DNA from: an uncultured Pirellulales bacterium
GTDB taxonomy: Bacteria; Planctomycetota; Planctomycetia; Pirellulales; Thermoguttaceae
Assembly: GCA_938015445.1 (NCBI GenBank)
Contig: CALLPE010000007.1
Span: forward strand, 87,871 to 151,870
Reading direction: 5' to 3'
Length of the DNA stretch: 64,000 bases
The notes beneath the pieces are model-generated. The model was not told where the DNA came from and did not search any database. It saw nothing but the letters and a program-made list of their open reading frames with translations. A program made the position numbers and the translations under genes. Shown piece after piece: positions 47,422 through 55,112 of this stretch (the first letter of the stretch is position 1; each line of letters starts with the position of its first letter).

Positions 47422-49302
47422 ATGAAATCTGCGCACCGCGGCATGCACGTGTGTTTCGCGCGAACTGGCTGGCCGGTACTGTTGGTCGGCGTGCTGTATT
47501 GTATGGACGTGTTTGTGCCGGATTGGATGGACGTGTTTGTGCCGGCGGCTGAGGCAGGCGCGGCAGCCCAAACCGAGCCGGTCGTCTCCGGCGAGCTTAA
47601 GCAATGGCATCGGGTGAGCGTCACTTTCGTCGGGCCGGAAACGGCCGAGACGGCCGATCCGAACCCCTTCCGCGACTATCGCCTGACGGTGGAGTTCACC
47701 TGCGATGAGACGAAGTACGTTGTGCCGGGCTTCTACGCCGCCGACGGCAACGCCGCCGAAACCTCCGCCGAGCGCGGCAACCGCTGGCGGGTTCATTTCA
47801 CGCCCGACCGTCCGGGCAAGTGGTCTTACCGCGCCAGTTTTCGCACCGGGCCGGACGTGGCGCTAAGCCTCGATCCGCAGGCCGGAAAGCCCACTGCCTT
47901 CGACGGTGTACAGGGTTCTTTCACCATCGAACCGACCGACAAGCGTCCGCCGGACCACCGGGGTACAGGCCGGCTGCGCTACGTGGGCGGACATTACTTG
48001 CAGTACGCGGGCACGGGCAAGCTATTCGTCAAGGGCGGGGCCGACAGCCCTGAGAACTTCCTGGCCTACTTCGAGTTCGACGGGACTCATCGGGCCGCTA
48101 AACAGATCGGTCAGGGCCGGCCCGGCGAAGCCCGCATGGCGCCCCTGCACCGCTATGAACCGCACCTGAAGGATTGGCGGCCCGGCGATCCAACCTGGCA
48201 GAACGGCAAGGGCAAGGGCATCATCGGTGCGCTGAACTACCTGGGCTCGAAGGGAGTCAACAGCGTGTACTTCCTGACGATGAACGTCGAGGGCGACGGC
48301 AAAGACGTGTGGCCCTGGATCAGCCCCACGGTCCGCGACCGTTTCGACTGTAGCAAACTAGATCAGTGGGAAATTGTCTTCTCGCACATGGACCGGCTGG
48401 GCATTGCACTGCACGTGGTCACGCAGGAGACCGAAAACGATCAGCTCCTGGACGGCGGCGAACTCGGCCCACAACGAAAACTCTACTACCGCGAGCTTAT
48501 TGCCCGATTCGCACATCATCTGGCGGTGGTCTGGAACCTGGGCGAGGAGAACACCAACACCGACCAGCAGCGGCGCCAGTTCGCCGAGTACATCAATCGG
48601 TTGGACCCCTACGGGCATCCGATCGTTATCCACACGTTTCCCGGCCAGTACGATAAAGTGTACAAGCCATTGCTGGGCTTCAAGCATCTGCATGGCGCGT
48701 CGCTCCAGATGGGCAACATGAAGCAGACGCACTCGGAAACGTTGAAGTGGCGTCGGCTTTCAGCAGGCAGCGGGCACAAATGGGTAGTGTGTCTGGACGA
48801 GATCGGCCCGGCCGACACCGGAGTACGCCCCGATGCCGATGACCCCAATCACGATGATGTGCGAAAACACGCCTTGTGGGGCAACCTGATGGCCGGCGGC
48901 GCAGGCTGCGAATGGTACTTCGGCTACAAGTATCCGCACAACGATTTGAATTGCGAGGACTTCCGCAGCCGCGACCGTCTGTGGGATATTACCCGATACG
49001 CGCGGGAGTTCTTCCAGCAGCTTCCGCTAGAACGCATGACGCCCGACGACTCGCTGGTGGAAACCGGCGCTTGGTGTTTCGCAGCACCGGGCGAGCTGTA
49101 CGTCGTCTATCTGCCCGAAGGCGGAAGCACGCGGCTGCGCTTGGCCGAGGGAACTTACACCGTCCAGTGGTACAACCCGCGCACCGGCGGCGCGCTGCAC
49201 AGCGGCTCGGTCGCCACGTTGACCGGCCCCGGCCAGGTAGCATTGGGCGATCCGCCGCAAGATTCCAAAGCCGATTGGGCGGTGCTGATCAAACGCCAGT
49301 GA
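47422..49302 (+). CDS. Exported DUF5060/DUF4038-type glycoside hydrolase homologue
   Basis: 626 residues. A hydrophobic leader contains an internal 8-residue duplication (MDVFVPDW then MDVFVPAA). A DUF5060 beta domain follows (KQWHRVSVTFVGPETAE, NPFRDYRLTVEFT, GKWSYRASFRTG). The TIM barrel begins with LRYVGGHYLQYAGTGKLFVKGGADSPENFLAY and holds VVWNLGEENTNT (acid/base Glu about 375-376) and VVCLDEIGPADTG (nucleophile candidate Glu460). The protein closes with a putative collagen-binding-like beta domain (LYVVYLPEGGSTRLRLAEGTYTVQWYNPRTGG). Substrate unknown; relatives act on alpha- or beta-linked plant or algal glycans. ATG 47422 has GAGGAGG 8 nt upstream. The isochorismatase-like gene follows 75 bp later. 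Confidence 0.82.
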   Translation: MKSAHRGMHVCFARTGWPVLLVGVLYCMDVFVPDWMDVFVPAAEAGAAAQTEPVVSGELKQWHRVSVTFVGPETAETADPNPFRDYRLTVEFTCDETKYVVPGFYAADGNAAETSAERGNRWRVHFTPDRPGKWSYRASFRTGPDVALSLDPQAGKPTAFDGVQGSFTIEPTDKRPPDHRGTGRLRYVGGHYLQYAGTGKLFVKGGADSPENFLAYFEFDGTHRAAKQIGQGRPGEARMAPLHRYEPHLKDWRPGDPTWQNGKGKGIIGALNYLGSKGVNSVYFLTMNVEGDGKDVWPWISPTVRDRFDCSKLDQWEIVFSHMDRLGIALHVVTQETENDQLLDGGELGPQRKLYYRELIARFAHHLAVVWNLGEENTNTDQQRRQFAEYINRLDPYGHPIVIHTFPGQYDKVYKPLLGFKHLHGASLQMGNMKQTHSETLKWRRLSAGSGHKWVVCLDEIGPADTGVRPDADDPNHDDVRKHALWGNLMAGGAGCEWYFGYKYPHNDLNCEDFRSRDRLWDITRYAREFFQQLPLERMTPDDSLVETGAWCFAAPGELYVVYLPEGGSTRLRLAEGTYTVQWYNPRTGGALHSGSVATLTGPGQVALGDPPQDSKADWAVLIKRQ

Positions 49303-49377
49303 GCGGCGCGTCTGCTGGTCCCCATCGCGCTGTGCAGTGGAGTGCTATTCAGTGCTAGTTAATGAGCGAGGCTTATC

Positions 49378-50073
49378 ATGGCCGAAATGGAAGAACTATT
49401 GCGGCGGCGGCAGGAGCGGATCGATGCCATGCACCGCTTTCAGCCCGGCCGGACGGCCCTGCTGGTGATCGACATGCAGCACGGTTTTCTCGATCCCGGT
49501 GCGGCGCTGGAAGTGCCGCAGGGTCGGGCGATCGTGCCGAATATCCGCCGCTTGATCGACGTTTGCCGCCGCAAGCGCGTACCGGTGATCTTCACCGAGT
49601 TCGTTTACGCCACCAGCGTGCCTTGTCTGCGCGGCGACCCGTTCGGGGTGGAGCATCTGCCGGCCGTGCCCGGCGAGCCCACAGGCTTCGGTTATCCATC
49701 GAGCAACTGCCTGATTGGCCCAGCGTCGGGCGAAGGACCTAACTCCGCCGCGACCATCGAAGAACTGGCACCGCTGCCGGAAGAATTGGTCGTCCGCGGC
49801 CACACCTACGACAAGTTCTACGATACGCCGCTGGACTTGGCGCTGCGCAGCCAAGACATTCGCAGCGTCATCATCACCGGTGTGGTGACCGACGTGTGCG
49901 TCAATGCCACCTTGATCTCGGCCGCCACCCGCGATTATCGCGTCACGGCGGTGACCGACGGCGTGGCTACCATCTGGCCCGAGTTGCAGCAGGCGTGTTT
50001 CGCTATCTGGCGGCGAAAGTTCGCCCGGCTGCGCTCCGCCGATGAAGTGATCGCCGAATTGGAGCAACTATAA
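49378..50073 (+). CDS. Isochorismatase-family cysteine hydrolase
   Basis: 231 residues, cytoplasmic. The catalytic triad of the family is in place: Asp32 in VIDMQHGFLDP, Lys in HTYDKFYDT and Cys in GVVTDVCVNATL, with the cis-peptide GVVT just before it. Members hydrolyse amide, ester or vinyl-ether bonds (isochorismatase, nicotinamidase, N-carbamoyl amidases, ureidoacrylate hydrolase). An extra loop of about 45 residues (CLRGDPFGVEHLPAVPGEPTGFGYP) between strands suggests a special substrate pocket. The start ATG 49378 has GAGG 8 nt upstream. It may be cotranscribed with the preceding glycosidase gene, but no pathway can be read from that pair. Confidence 0.88.
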   Translation: MAEMEELLRRRQERIDAMHRFQPGRTALLVIDMQHGFLDPGAALEVPQGRAIVPNIRRLIDVCRRKRVPVIFTEFVYATSVPCLRGDPFGVEHLPAVPGEPTGFGYPSSNCLIGPASGEGPNSAATIEELAPLPEELVVRGHTYDKFYDTPLDLALRSQDIRSVIITGVVTDVCVNATLISAATRDYRVTAVTDGVATIWPELQQACFAIWRRKFARLRSADEVIAELEQL

Positions 50074-50195
50074 AGACGAGCTTGGCATTGCCCAGCGTTC
50101 GGGCGTGCCGTATCAGCGTTGCATCGCGGCTTTAAGGATATGCTTATTGGTTCCCTCCGGGACACACTTAACGCGGAAGCGCAGGAGATGCAACG

Positions 50196-51203
50196 ATGGC
50201 AGTCATACGGCTGTCGGACATGACGCCCGGTCAGGAAGCAGACGTTTTCGTACTACTGATTGCCAAGGAGGAGCTGCGTACCAAAAGCGGCAAGCCGTAC
50301 CATCGGGTAACGTTTCGCGACGCCAGCCGGGAGATCACGGTGCCGATTTGGGATGATTCTCCCTGGGCGGCGGAGTGTCGGGAAAGTTGGCAGCCCGGCG
50401 TGTTTTACAAAGTGCGCGGCGTTTACCGGCAGACCAACTTCGGCCCCCAATTGGAAATTCGCAAAATCCGTCCCGTCACAGCAAGCGACGTGGCCGACGG
50501 TTTCGACCCGCAAATGTGTCGGCCCCGTTCGCGCTACGACACGGAGGGAATGTTCAACGAGTTGATGGCCCTGATCGACCAATGCGTGGAAGACGAGCAG
50601 TTGCGCGACTTGGTGGAGACAATACTGGTCAGCAATCGGGTGGCCATGATCAACTGCCCGGCCGCGCGCCGCAATCATCACGCCTACGTCGGGGGCTTGC
50701 TCGAACACACCCTGAGCGTAACGCGGATTTGCATCTTTTTGGCCGATCGCTACTTGGAATACTACGACGACATGCAACCGCCGCTGGACAAGCCGCTGGT
50801 GGTCGCTGGCGGCGCGCTGCACGACATCGGCAAAGTGCGCGAGATCGACTACGACTGCGACCCGACCATTCACACGCCGCACGGAGCGCTGGTAGGCCAT
50901 ATCCTACTGGGGCGCGATATAGTGCGCGAAGCAGCAGCCGGCAAGCGCATCTCGGCTGAAAAGCTCCTCCGCCTGGAGCACATCATCGTCTCGCATCAAC
51001 GGTTGCCGGAATGGGGTTCTCCCAAGCCGCCGATGACCCCCGAGGCGCTGCTGGTCCATTACGCCGACGACATCGACGCCAAGATGAACATGATGTACCA
51101 CATCCTCCGCGACGATCGCACATCGGGGGAGCTGACATCGCGGGCCAATGTACTAGGGTATCCGGTTTATCGCGGCCAAGCGCAGCGGGGCACACCGGAG
51201 TGA
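50196..51203 (+). CDS. YhaM-like OB-fold plus HD-domain 3'-5' exonuclease
   Basis: 335 residues. The N-terminal OB-fold nucleic-acid-binding domain covers about 8-95 (IRLSDMTPGQEADVFVLLIAKEEL, YKVRGVYRQTNFGPQLEIRKIRPV). The HD domain covers about 150-310: HHAYVGGLLEHTLSV (His171), VAGGALHDIGKV (His209-Asp210), HIIVSHQ and YADDIDAKMNM. This order is that of the YhaM/CBF1 exoribonucleases, which trim RNA and single-stranded DNA from the 3' end with metal ions. ATG 50196 has AGGAGA 8 nt upstream. rnc follows at 143 bp on the same strand, so the two may form an RNA-processing unit. Confidence 0.9.
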   Translation: MAVIRLSDMTPGQEADVFVLLIAKEELRTKSGKPYHRVTFRDASREITVPIWDDSPWAAECRESWQPGVFYKVRGVYRQTNFGPQLEIRKIRPVTASDVADGFDPQMCRPRSRYDTEGMFNELMALIDQCVEDEQLRDLVETILVSNRVAMINCPAARRNHHAYVGGLLEHTLSVTRICIFLADRYLEYYDDMQPPLDKPLVVAGGALHDIGKVREIDYDCDPTIHTPHGALVGHILLGRDIVREAAAGKRISAEKLLRLEHIIVSHQRLPEWGSPKPPMTPEALLVHYADDIDAKMNMMYHILRDDRTSGELTSRANVLGYPVYRGQAQRGTPE

Positions 51204-51346
51204 GGCCATGGAGAGCCGGAGGCCACCGGCCCCTGGGCAGTTCGACAGTTCGCCGGCCGAAGACCCTTTGCCTTGACAAAACCCCTTTAGGCGGTTAGGG
51301 TTATGTTCAGAAGCGGAGTATTCCAAACCCGGCGATAGGATGGTGT

Positions 51347-52084
51347 ATGTCGGCGGAAAATGCCGCTGGTATAACCCCAGAAGTGCTCGCCCACCTCGAG
51401 CGGTGCGAGCAACGGATCGGTTACACCTTTCGCGATAAGTCGTTGCTGCAAGCGGCTTTAACGCACGCTTCCGGGGCCGATAGGCGGTGGCTGTCCAACG
51501 AACGGCTGGAGTTCCTCGGTGACGCCATCCTGGGGGCAATCGTCTGCGAGATGCTCTACCGCCGCTATCCTACCTACCTGGAAGGCGAGCTGACGCGGAT
51601 CAAATCGGTGGTCGTCAGCCGTCAAACCTGTGCCAAGATCAGCTCTATGCTGGGCTTGGAGGAGTGCTTGATCCTGGGCAAGGGGATGAGCGGCCCGGCG
51701 GGCCTGCCCAGCTCGCTGCTGGCCGACGTATTCGAATCGCTGGTGGCGGCGATCTATTTGGACGGAGGCCACGAGGCCGCGCGCCAATTCGTCGCCCGGC
51801 ACTTGGAGCACGAAATCGACCTGGCCGAAGACGAGCAAACCGGCGGCAATTACAAATCGATATTGCAGCAGTTGGCTCAGCGGGAACACGGCATTACGCC
51901 GGTATATTACGTGCTAGATGAAAAAGGTCCCGATCATAGCAAGTGCTTCAAGGTGGCGGCGCAGATCGGTCACCAGCGCTTTCCGCCGGCCTGGGGCCGA
52001 AATAAGAAGGAAGCCGAGCAGCGCGCTGCCCGAAACGCCCTCAGCCAGATCACCGGCCAGCAGACGCCCTATCCGGCCGACTGA
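51347..52084 (+). CDS. rnc: Ribonuclease III
   Basis: Cuts double-stranded RNA, for instance in rRNA precursor processing. 245 residues. The signature NERLEFLGDA (51-60) contains the catalytic acidic residues; the second set is DVFESLVAAIYLDGG. The double-stranded-RNA-binding domain occupies about 165-238 (NYKSILQQLAQREHGITPVYYV, GRNKKEAEQRAARNAL). A flexible N-terminal extension of about 14 residues precedes the nuclease domain. ATG 51347 has GATAGGA 10 nt upstream. A strong terminator follows at 52178-52213. No feature is missing. The YhaM-like gene is just upstream. Confidence 0.96.
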   Translation: MSAENAAGITPEVLAHLERCEQRIGYTFRDKSLLQAALTHASGADRRWLSNERLEFLGDAILGAIVCEMLYRRYPTYLEGELTRIKSVVVSRQTCAKISSMLGLEECLILGKGMSGPAGLPSSLLADVFESLVAAIYLDGGHEAARQFVARHLEHEIDLAEDEQTGGNYKSILQQLAQREHGITPVYYVLDEKGPDHSKCFKVAAQIGHQRFPPAWGRNKKEAEQRAARNALSQITGQQTPYPAD

Positions 52085-52177
52085 CCGTTGGGGCGCCGCG
52101 AGGCACCGAATCGCTAGGCGCCGCTGCCGATCGACAACATCCAGCCACACTGGCGAGCTGCTGGGGCCAAGAAAGTA

Positions 52178-52213
52178 GAAACGCCCGGTTGACTGTGCCG
52201 GGCGTTTCTTTCT
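52178..52213. terminator. Strong bidirectional intrinsic terminator
   Basis: GAAACGCCCGG at 52178-52188 pairs perfectly with CCGGGCGTTTC at 52198-52208 across 9 nt. TTTCT follows on the plus strand and on the minus strand TACTTTC follows, so it can stop both rnc and the minus-strand gene ending at 52285. Confidence 0.85.
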
Positions 52214-52284
52214 CGTCGTAGCTGATGCGGACTGTTTTGCATCCGCAGTGGGCGTTAGCCGCTCAGAAAGCCGTTGCACGCCGA

Positions 52285-52368
52285 TTAGCACTTGGCTTTC
52301 TTGGTCGCTTTCTTCTTGGCGACCTTCTTGGCGGCCTTCTTGGCAGTTGCCGCTTTCTTCTTGGCCAC
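52285..52368 (-). CDS. 27-residue Lys/Ala-rich histone H1-like peptide
   Basis: From GTG at 52368 the frame codes for VAKKKAATAKKAAKKVAKK followed by KATKKAKC. 14 of 27 residues are lysine, nearly all the rest alanine, with threonine and one terminal cysteine. AGGAGG sits 7 nt upstream, the best ribosome site in this part of the window, so I trust this start rather than the ATG 204 nt further up, whose reading has no protein-like character. Such AK-repeat tails occur in bacterial histone H1-like DNA-binding proteins; here the tail is the whole protein. Binding to DNA or RNA is inferred from charge only. It shares a terminator with rnc. Confidence 0.7.
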   Translation of the reverse strand: MAKKKAATAKKAAKKVAKKKATKKAKC

Positions 52369-53102
52369 CTCGAGTCCTCCTAACTGTTGCGGGGCAGTCG
52401 GCCGCGATGCCTTAACCACTAGCGGCAATCGATCGCCACTGCACCCTGGGAACTGGACAACGAACTCATCGACATCCTGCCACCGGCGCACCGCGCGCCG
52501 ATACAAGCCGTCGTTCGTTTCCCGTCGTGCGCTACACGCGCCATGAGCCGATCTCGCATCAATGCTCAACACATCGCACTTGATTGCTTTCTAATCGTAA
52601 CGTTTTCTTAAAACTTTGCAAGTACATTTTGTCGTCGCCGCGCAGTTTTTCTTCCATCCACTTCAATGCAACTGTCGCGCACCGCGCCTGACAACCAACA
52701 GCCGAGCTCCTACTACATGGCGTCGCTACTACGCACCGGACAACCACCGACCGGTTTCGCCCTGGGCGCTGCGGCCCACATGCCCAGCGGCCAACAGCGC
52801 AGCAAGTCGATCATTCATGTCCCACGTTTGCAGCCGCACGCTGCCCAGTGCCGAGCGCTCGTTACCATTGCCGAGAAGCCTGCTCGCGAAACCTGCGCCG
52901 CAAAGCGTCGCTCGTCTGACCAGTCGCAAGCAGCATCACTCCAGCGGCATCGCCGCAACCAGCAGTGCCTGCCTGGACAACAATGCTGCACTGCGCCAAG
53001 TGTTTAATCGGCCAGGTGTTTAATCGACGCAAAGCGCGCCGCATATCGAAGAGAGGCCCAAAAACGTAGGAATTTGCATAGAAAAACGGCCCTGCGGCAT
53101 GC
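52369..53102. other. Long non-coding stretch upstream of the Lys/Ala peptide gene
   Basis: 734 bp. Open frames here have no ribosome site and no recognisable protein. The right part holds a short direct repeat (GTGTTTAATCG at 53000 and 53016). The left 220 bp would be a long 5' leader of the peptide gene if the promoter candidate at 52594-52621 is used. Confidence 0.45.
52594..52621 (-). promoter_or_regulatory. Candidate promoter for the Lys/Ala peptide gene
   Basis: On the minus strand TTGCAA (52616-52621), a 16-bp A/T-rich spacer and TACGAT (52594-52599). This is the only clearly AT-rich spot in the gap. The predicted leader is about 220 nt. Confidence 0.4.
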
Positions 53103-53837
53103 TTACGGCTCGCGGCCGGCCGCCCACAGACATCCGCGGCGAATCAGTTCGGCCACTCCCGGCATGGCGATCGCTTTGGCATCGTGACCCAGCGGCGTGT
53201 TGAACACACGGCCTTTGCCGTAGTGGAAGGCCAAGGCCATCGGTTCATCTTGGTTGGTCACTTTGGAGCGTGCCACAGCGAGCAGTTGCACGGGCCGGTC
53301 TCCGACGAGGCAGAAGTACAGTTCGTCGTCGGCTTCGAAGTCTTGCAGGCCGCGCGTGATGGGATGCTGTCGATCGACAATCTTCACCGTGAACCTTCCG
53401 CGCGGATCGTGCGTTCGTTTGCGGTCCCAGATCCTGCCGGCGAGATTGGCGAACTCCTCCCAGCCTTCAAAAGCTCCGCAAGCGAAGTGGAACACCACCA
53501 GCCCTTTGCCTTCGCGGACGAAGCGTGCCAAGTTGTCGTGCACCTGCTGCGCGTGCCGCAGCGGCTTGTCGTTCATGAAGTGCAGCAGCACCACGTCGTA
53601 CTGGAACAGCGCCGGCGAGGCAAGGAACTCCGGGTCTTCGATCACCCGCGCTTCGATCCGACCGCCCTGTTCCAGCGCCGCGCGCAAAGCAGGGGTGCTG
53701 GCCCGCCAGTTATGCGCCGGATCGACGCCGGTGACCACCAACACGCGCACCGGGGTTTGGGCGGTTTCGGACATTGCCGGTTGAGCCGCAGGCAACAGCA
53801 ACCACGACGCGGCTAGCGCGGCAATAGCGGTGTTCAT
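53103..53837 (-). CDS. Exported ThuA-like domain protein (second copy)
   Basis: 244 residues. A leader ends near residue 24 (LLLPAAQPAMSETAQ). The ThuA fold follows: VRVLVVTGVDPAHNWRASTPALRAALEQ, YDVVLLHFMNDKPL, FVREGKGLVVFHFACGAFEGWEEFANL, VDRQHPITRGLQDFEADDELYFCL, and the end FHYGKGRVFNTPLGHD. It keeps the family's conserved His and Asp positions, but the two window copies are only distantly alike. ATG 53837 has AGGAGG 7 nt upstream; an ATG at 53858 is less likely. The sugar isomerase gene ends 68 bp upstream on the same strand, and such ThuA-isomerase pairs recur in carbohydrate regions, so joint transcription is inferred. Confidence 0.87.
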   Translation of the reverse strand: MNTAIAALAASWLLLPAAQPAMSETAQTPVRVLVVTGVDPAHNWRASTPALRAALEQGGRIEARVIEDPEFLASPALFQYDVVLLHFMNDKPLRHAQQVHDNLARFVREGKGLVVFHFACGAFEGWEEFANLAGRIWDRKRTHDPRGRFTVKIVDRQHPITRGLQDFEADDELYFCLVGDRPVQLLAVARSKVTNQDEPMALAFHYGKGRVFNTPLGHDAKAIAMPGVAELIRRGCLWAAGREP

Positions 53838-53905
53838 GACGAGCCTCCTGTCAGACATTCGGCCTGGGAAGCGGCGCGCTGGTTTGGCGCCCAGAAGTCA
53901 GACCA

Positions 53906-54748
53906 TCACACGATCGACCGCATGAATTCTACGCTGCGGCGGATGTTCTCGTCGGAGCCATAGCATTCGATAGAGACCACCCCGTCCCAGCCGGTTTCTT
54001 TCATGTACTGGATGCACTTCTTGATGTTCTCGGCGTTTACTCCGCCGCCGATGGGCACTTCGCTGGTAGCGATGCCGGTCTCCTCGCCCCGCTTGGCCGC
54101 CGCCAGCGCCGGGCTGACATCCTTGATATGCGCGTGCGACAGGTACTTGCGGAACCGTTTCAGGTACTCAAGCGGGTCCAGACCGGAAATGAAGGTGTTG
54201 CCTGTGTCGAGATTGAACCGCAGGTACTCCGATTCGAAGTAGCGGAACAGACGTTCCATGAAATCGCCGTCGGTGGTGTACGGGCCGTGCGGCTCGACGT
54301 TGATGATCACCTTATAATCTTCTGCCCAGGAGAGGCATTGCCGGTAATTGTCGCAGGTGATGCGGAAGACTTCGTCGCGCGAGAAGCCTTCGATCTCGAA
54401 GGCCCCATCGACGGTATCCACCATCGGACAGCCTACCTCGGCCGCGAAGCGGATCGACTGCTGCACGTATTGCACGCCGAAGGCCGAGCCGTCTGGACCC
54501 ATAAGCGGAAACGAGCCGTCGATCTGCGAAATTTTCAATCCCAACTGCTCGCAGTAGCGCCGCAGTGCGCGCGGATTGGATTGAAGCGAAATCGCCGGGT
54601 CATAGCCCATCGCCTGGACGAAATACTGTCCGTGTATTACGGCGAACTCGATGTGTTCCAACCCGTACTTCTTGGCTGCCTGACAGGCGGTTTGAAAATT
54701 GCCGCTCAGTGGACGCCAGTTGTCGGTGTGCAAACCGATCTCGATCAT
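53906..54748 (-). CDS. Sugar phosphate isomerase/epimerase (xylose-isomerase-like TIM barrel)
   Basis: 280 residues, cytoplasmic. The AP-endonuclease-2 fold opens with MIEIGLHTDNWRPLSG and has KKYGLEHIEFAV, the metal-ligand Glu in INVEPHGPY, Asp in NLDTGNTF, His in YLSHAHIKDV and a C-terminal Glu in GVVSIECYG. The spacing of metal ligands is that of the IolE/IolH/DTE-like isomerases and epimerases of sugars and inositols. The substrate cannot be named. ATG 54748 has AGGGAG 7 nt upstream. It is likely cotranscribed with the ThuA gene downstream. Confidence 0.88.
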   Translation of the reverse strand: MIEIGLHTDNWRPLSGNFQTACQAAKKYGLEHIEFAVIHGQYFVQAMGYDPAISLQSNPRALRRYCEQLGLKISQIDGSFPLMGPDGSAFGVQYVQQSIRFAAEVGCPMVDTVDGAFEIEGFSRDEVFRITCDNYRQCLSWAEDYKVIINVEPHGPYTTDGDFMERLFRYFESEYLRFNLDTGNTFISGLDPLEYLKRFRKYLSHAHIKDVSPALAAAKRGEETGIATSEVPIGGGVNAENIKKCIQYMKETGWDGVVSIECYGSDENIRRSVEFMRSIV

Positions 54749-55112
54749 GACATTCTCCCTGCCTGCAACTGCCGATATTCATCGCCGCTTATGGAGACAA
54801 AGCCGATCCTAAACACAAATCCTAAACACAAAACAGCGCCGCCAACTTACTTTAGCCATCTTCGGCACGGCCGCCGTCAGCACAGCCGCCGCAGCGCTAA
54901 GTGGCTGCGGTGGCTGCGATGCTGTCGGATGACATCGCTGCTAATGGCTCGGATAACATCGGCGCTACTGCCTCGGATAACACCGCCGCTGTTCGGTCGG
55001 ATAACATAGTGTATCCGCGCGCCGACTGCAACCGACTGGTTGGCACCGCCGATTTTTTTGCGCCGTGCACAAACCGGGGACAAGTGACGTTAGCTGGCAC
55101 ATCGACGCATCG
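54749..55112. repeat. Intergenic region with a 24-bp tandem array
   Basis: Units at 54925-54948, 54949-54972 and 54973-54996, plus a partial one from 54997, begin TCGGAT(A/G)ACA followed by a GC-rich half. On the plus strand the units read as an octapeptide of type SDNIGATA; on the minus strand as (L/M)LSE-A-like octapeptides. ATCCTAAACACAA is also doubled at 54809-54832. No ribosome site precedes either reading. Confidence 0.75.

Noticed and set aside
52559..52747. Minus-strand 62-codon ORF upstream of the Lys/Ala peptide
   Set aside because: Overlaps the promoter-like element, no ribosome site, no family resemblance.
52666..53007. Plus-strand ORFs in the 734-bp gap
   Set aside because: No ribosome site, no recognisable motif, and alternative frames are equally open.
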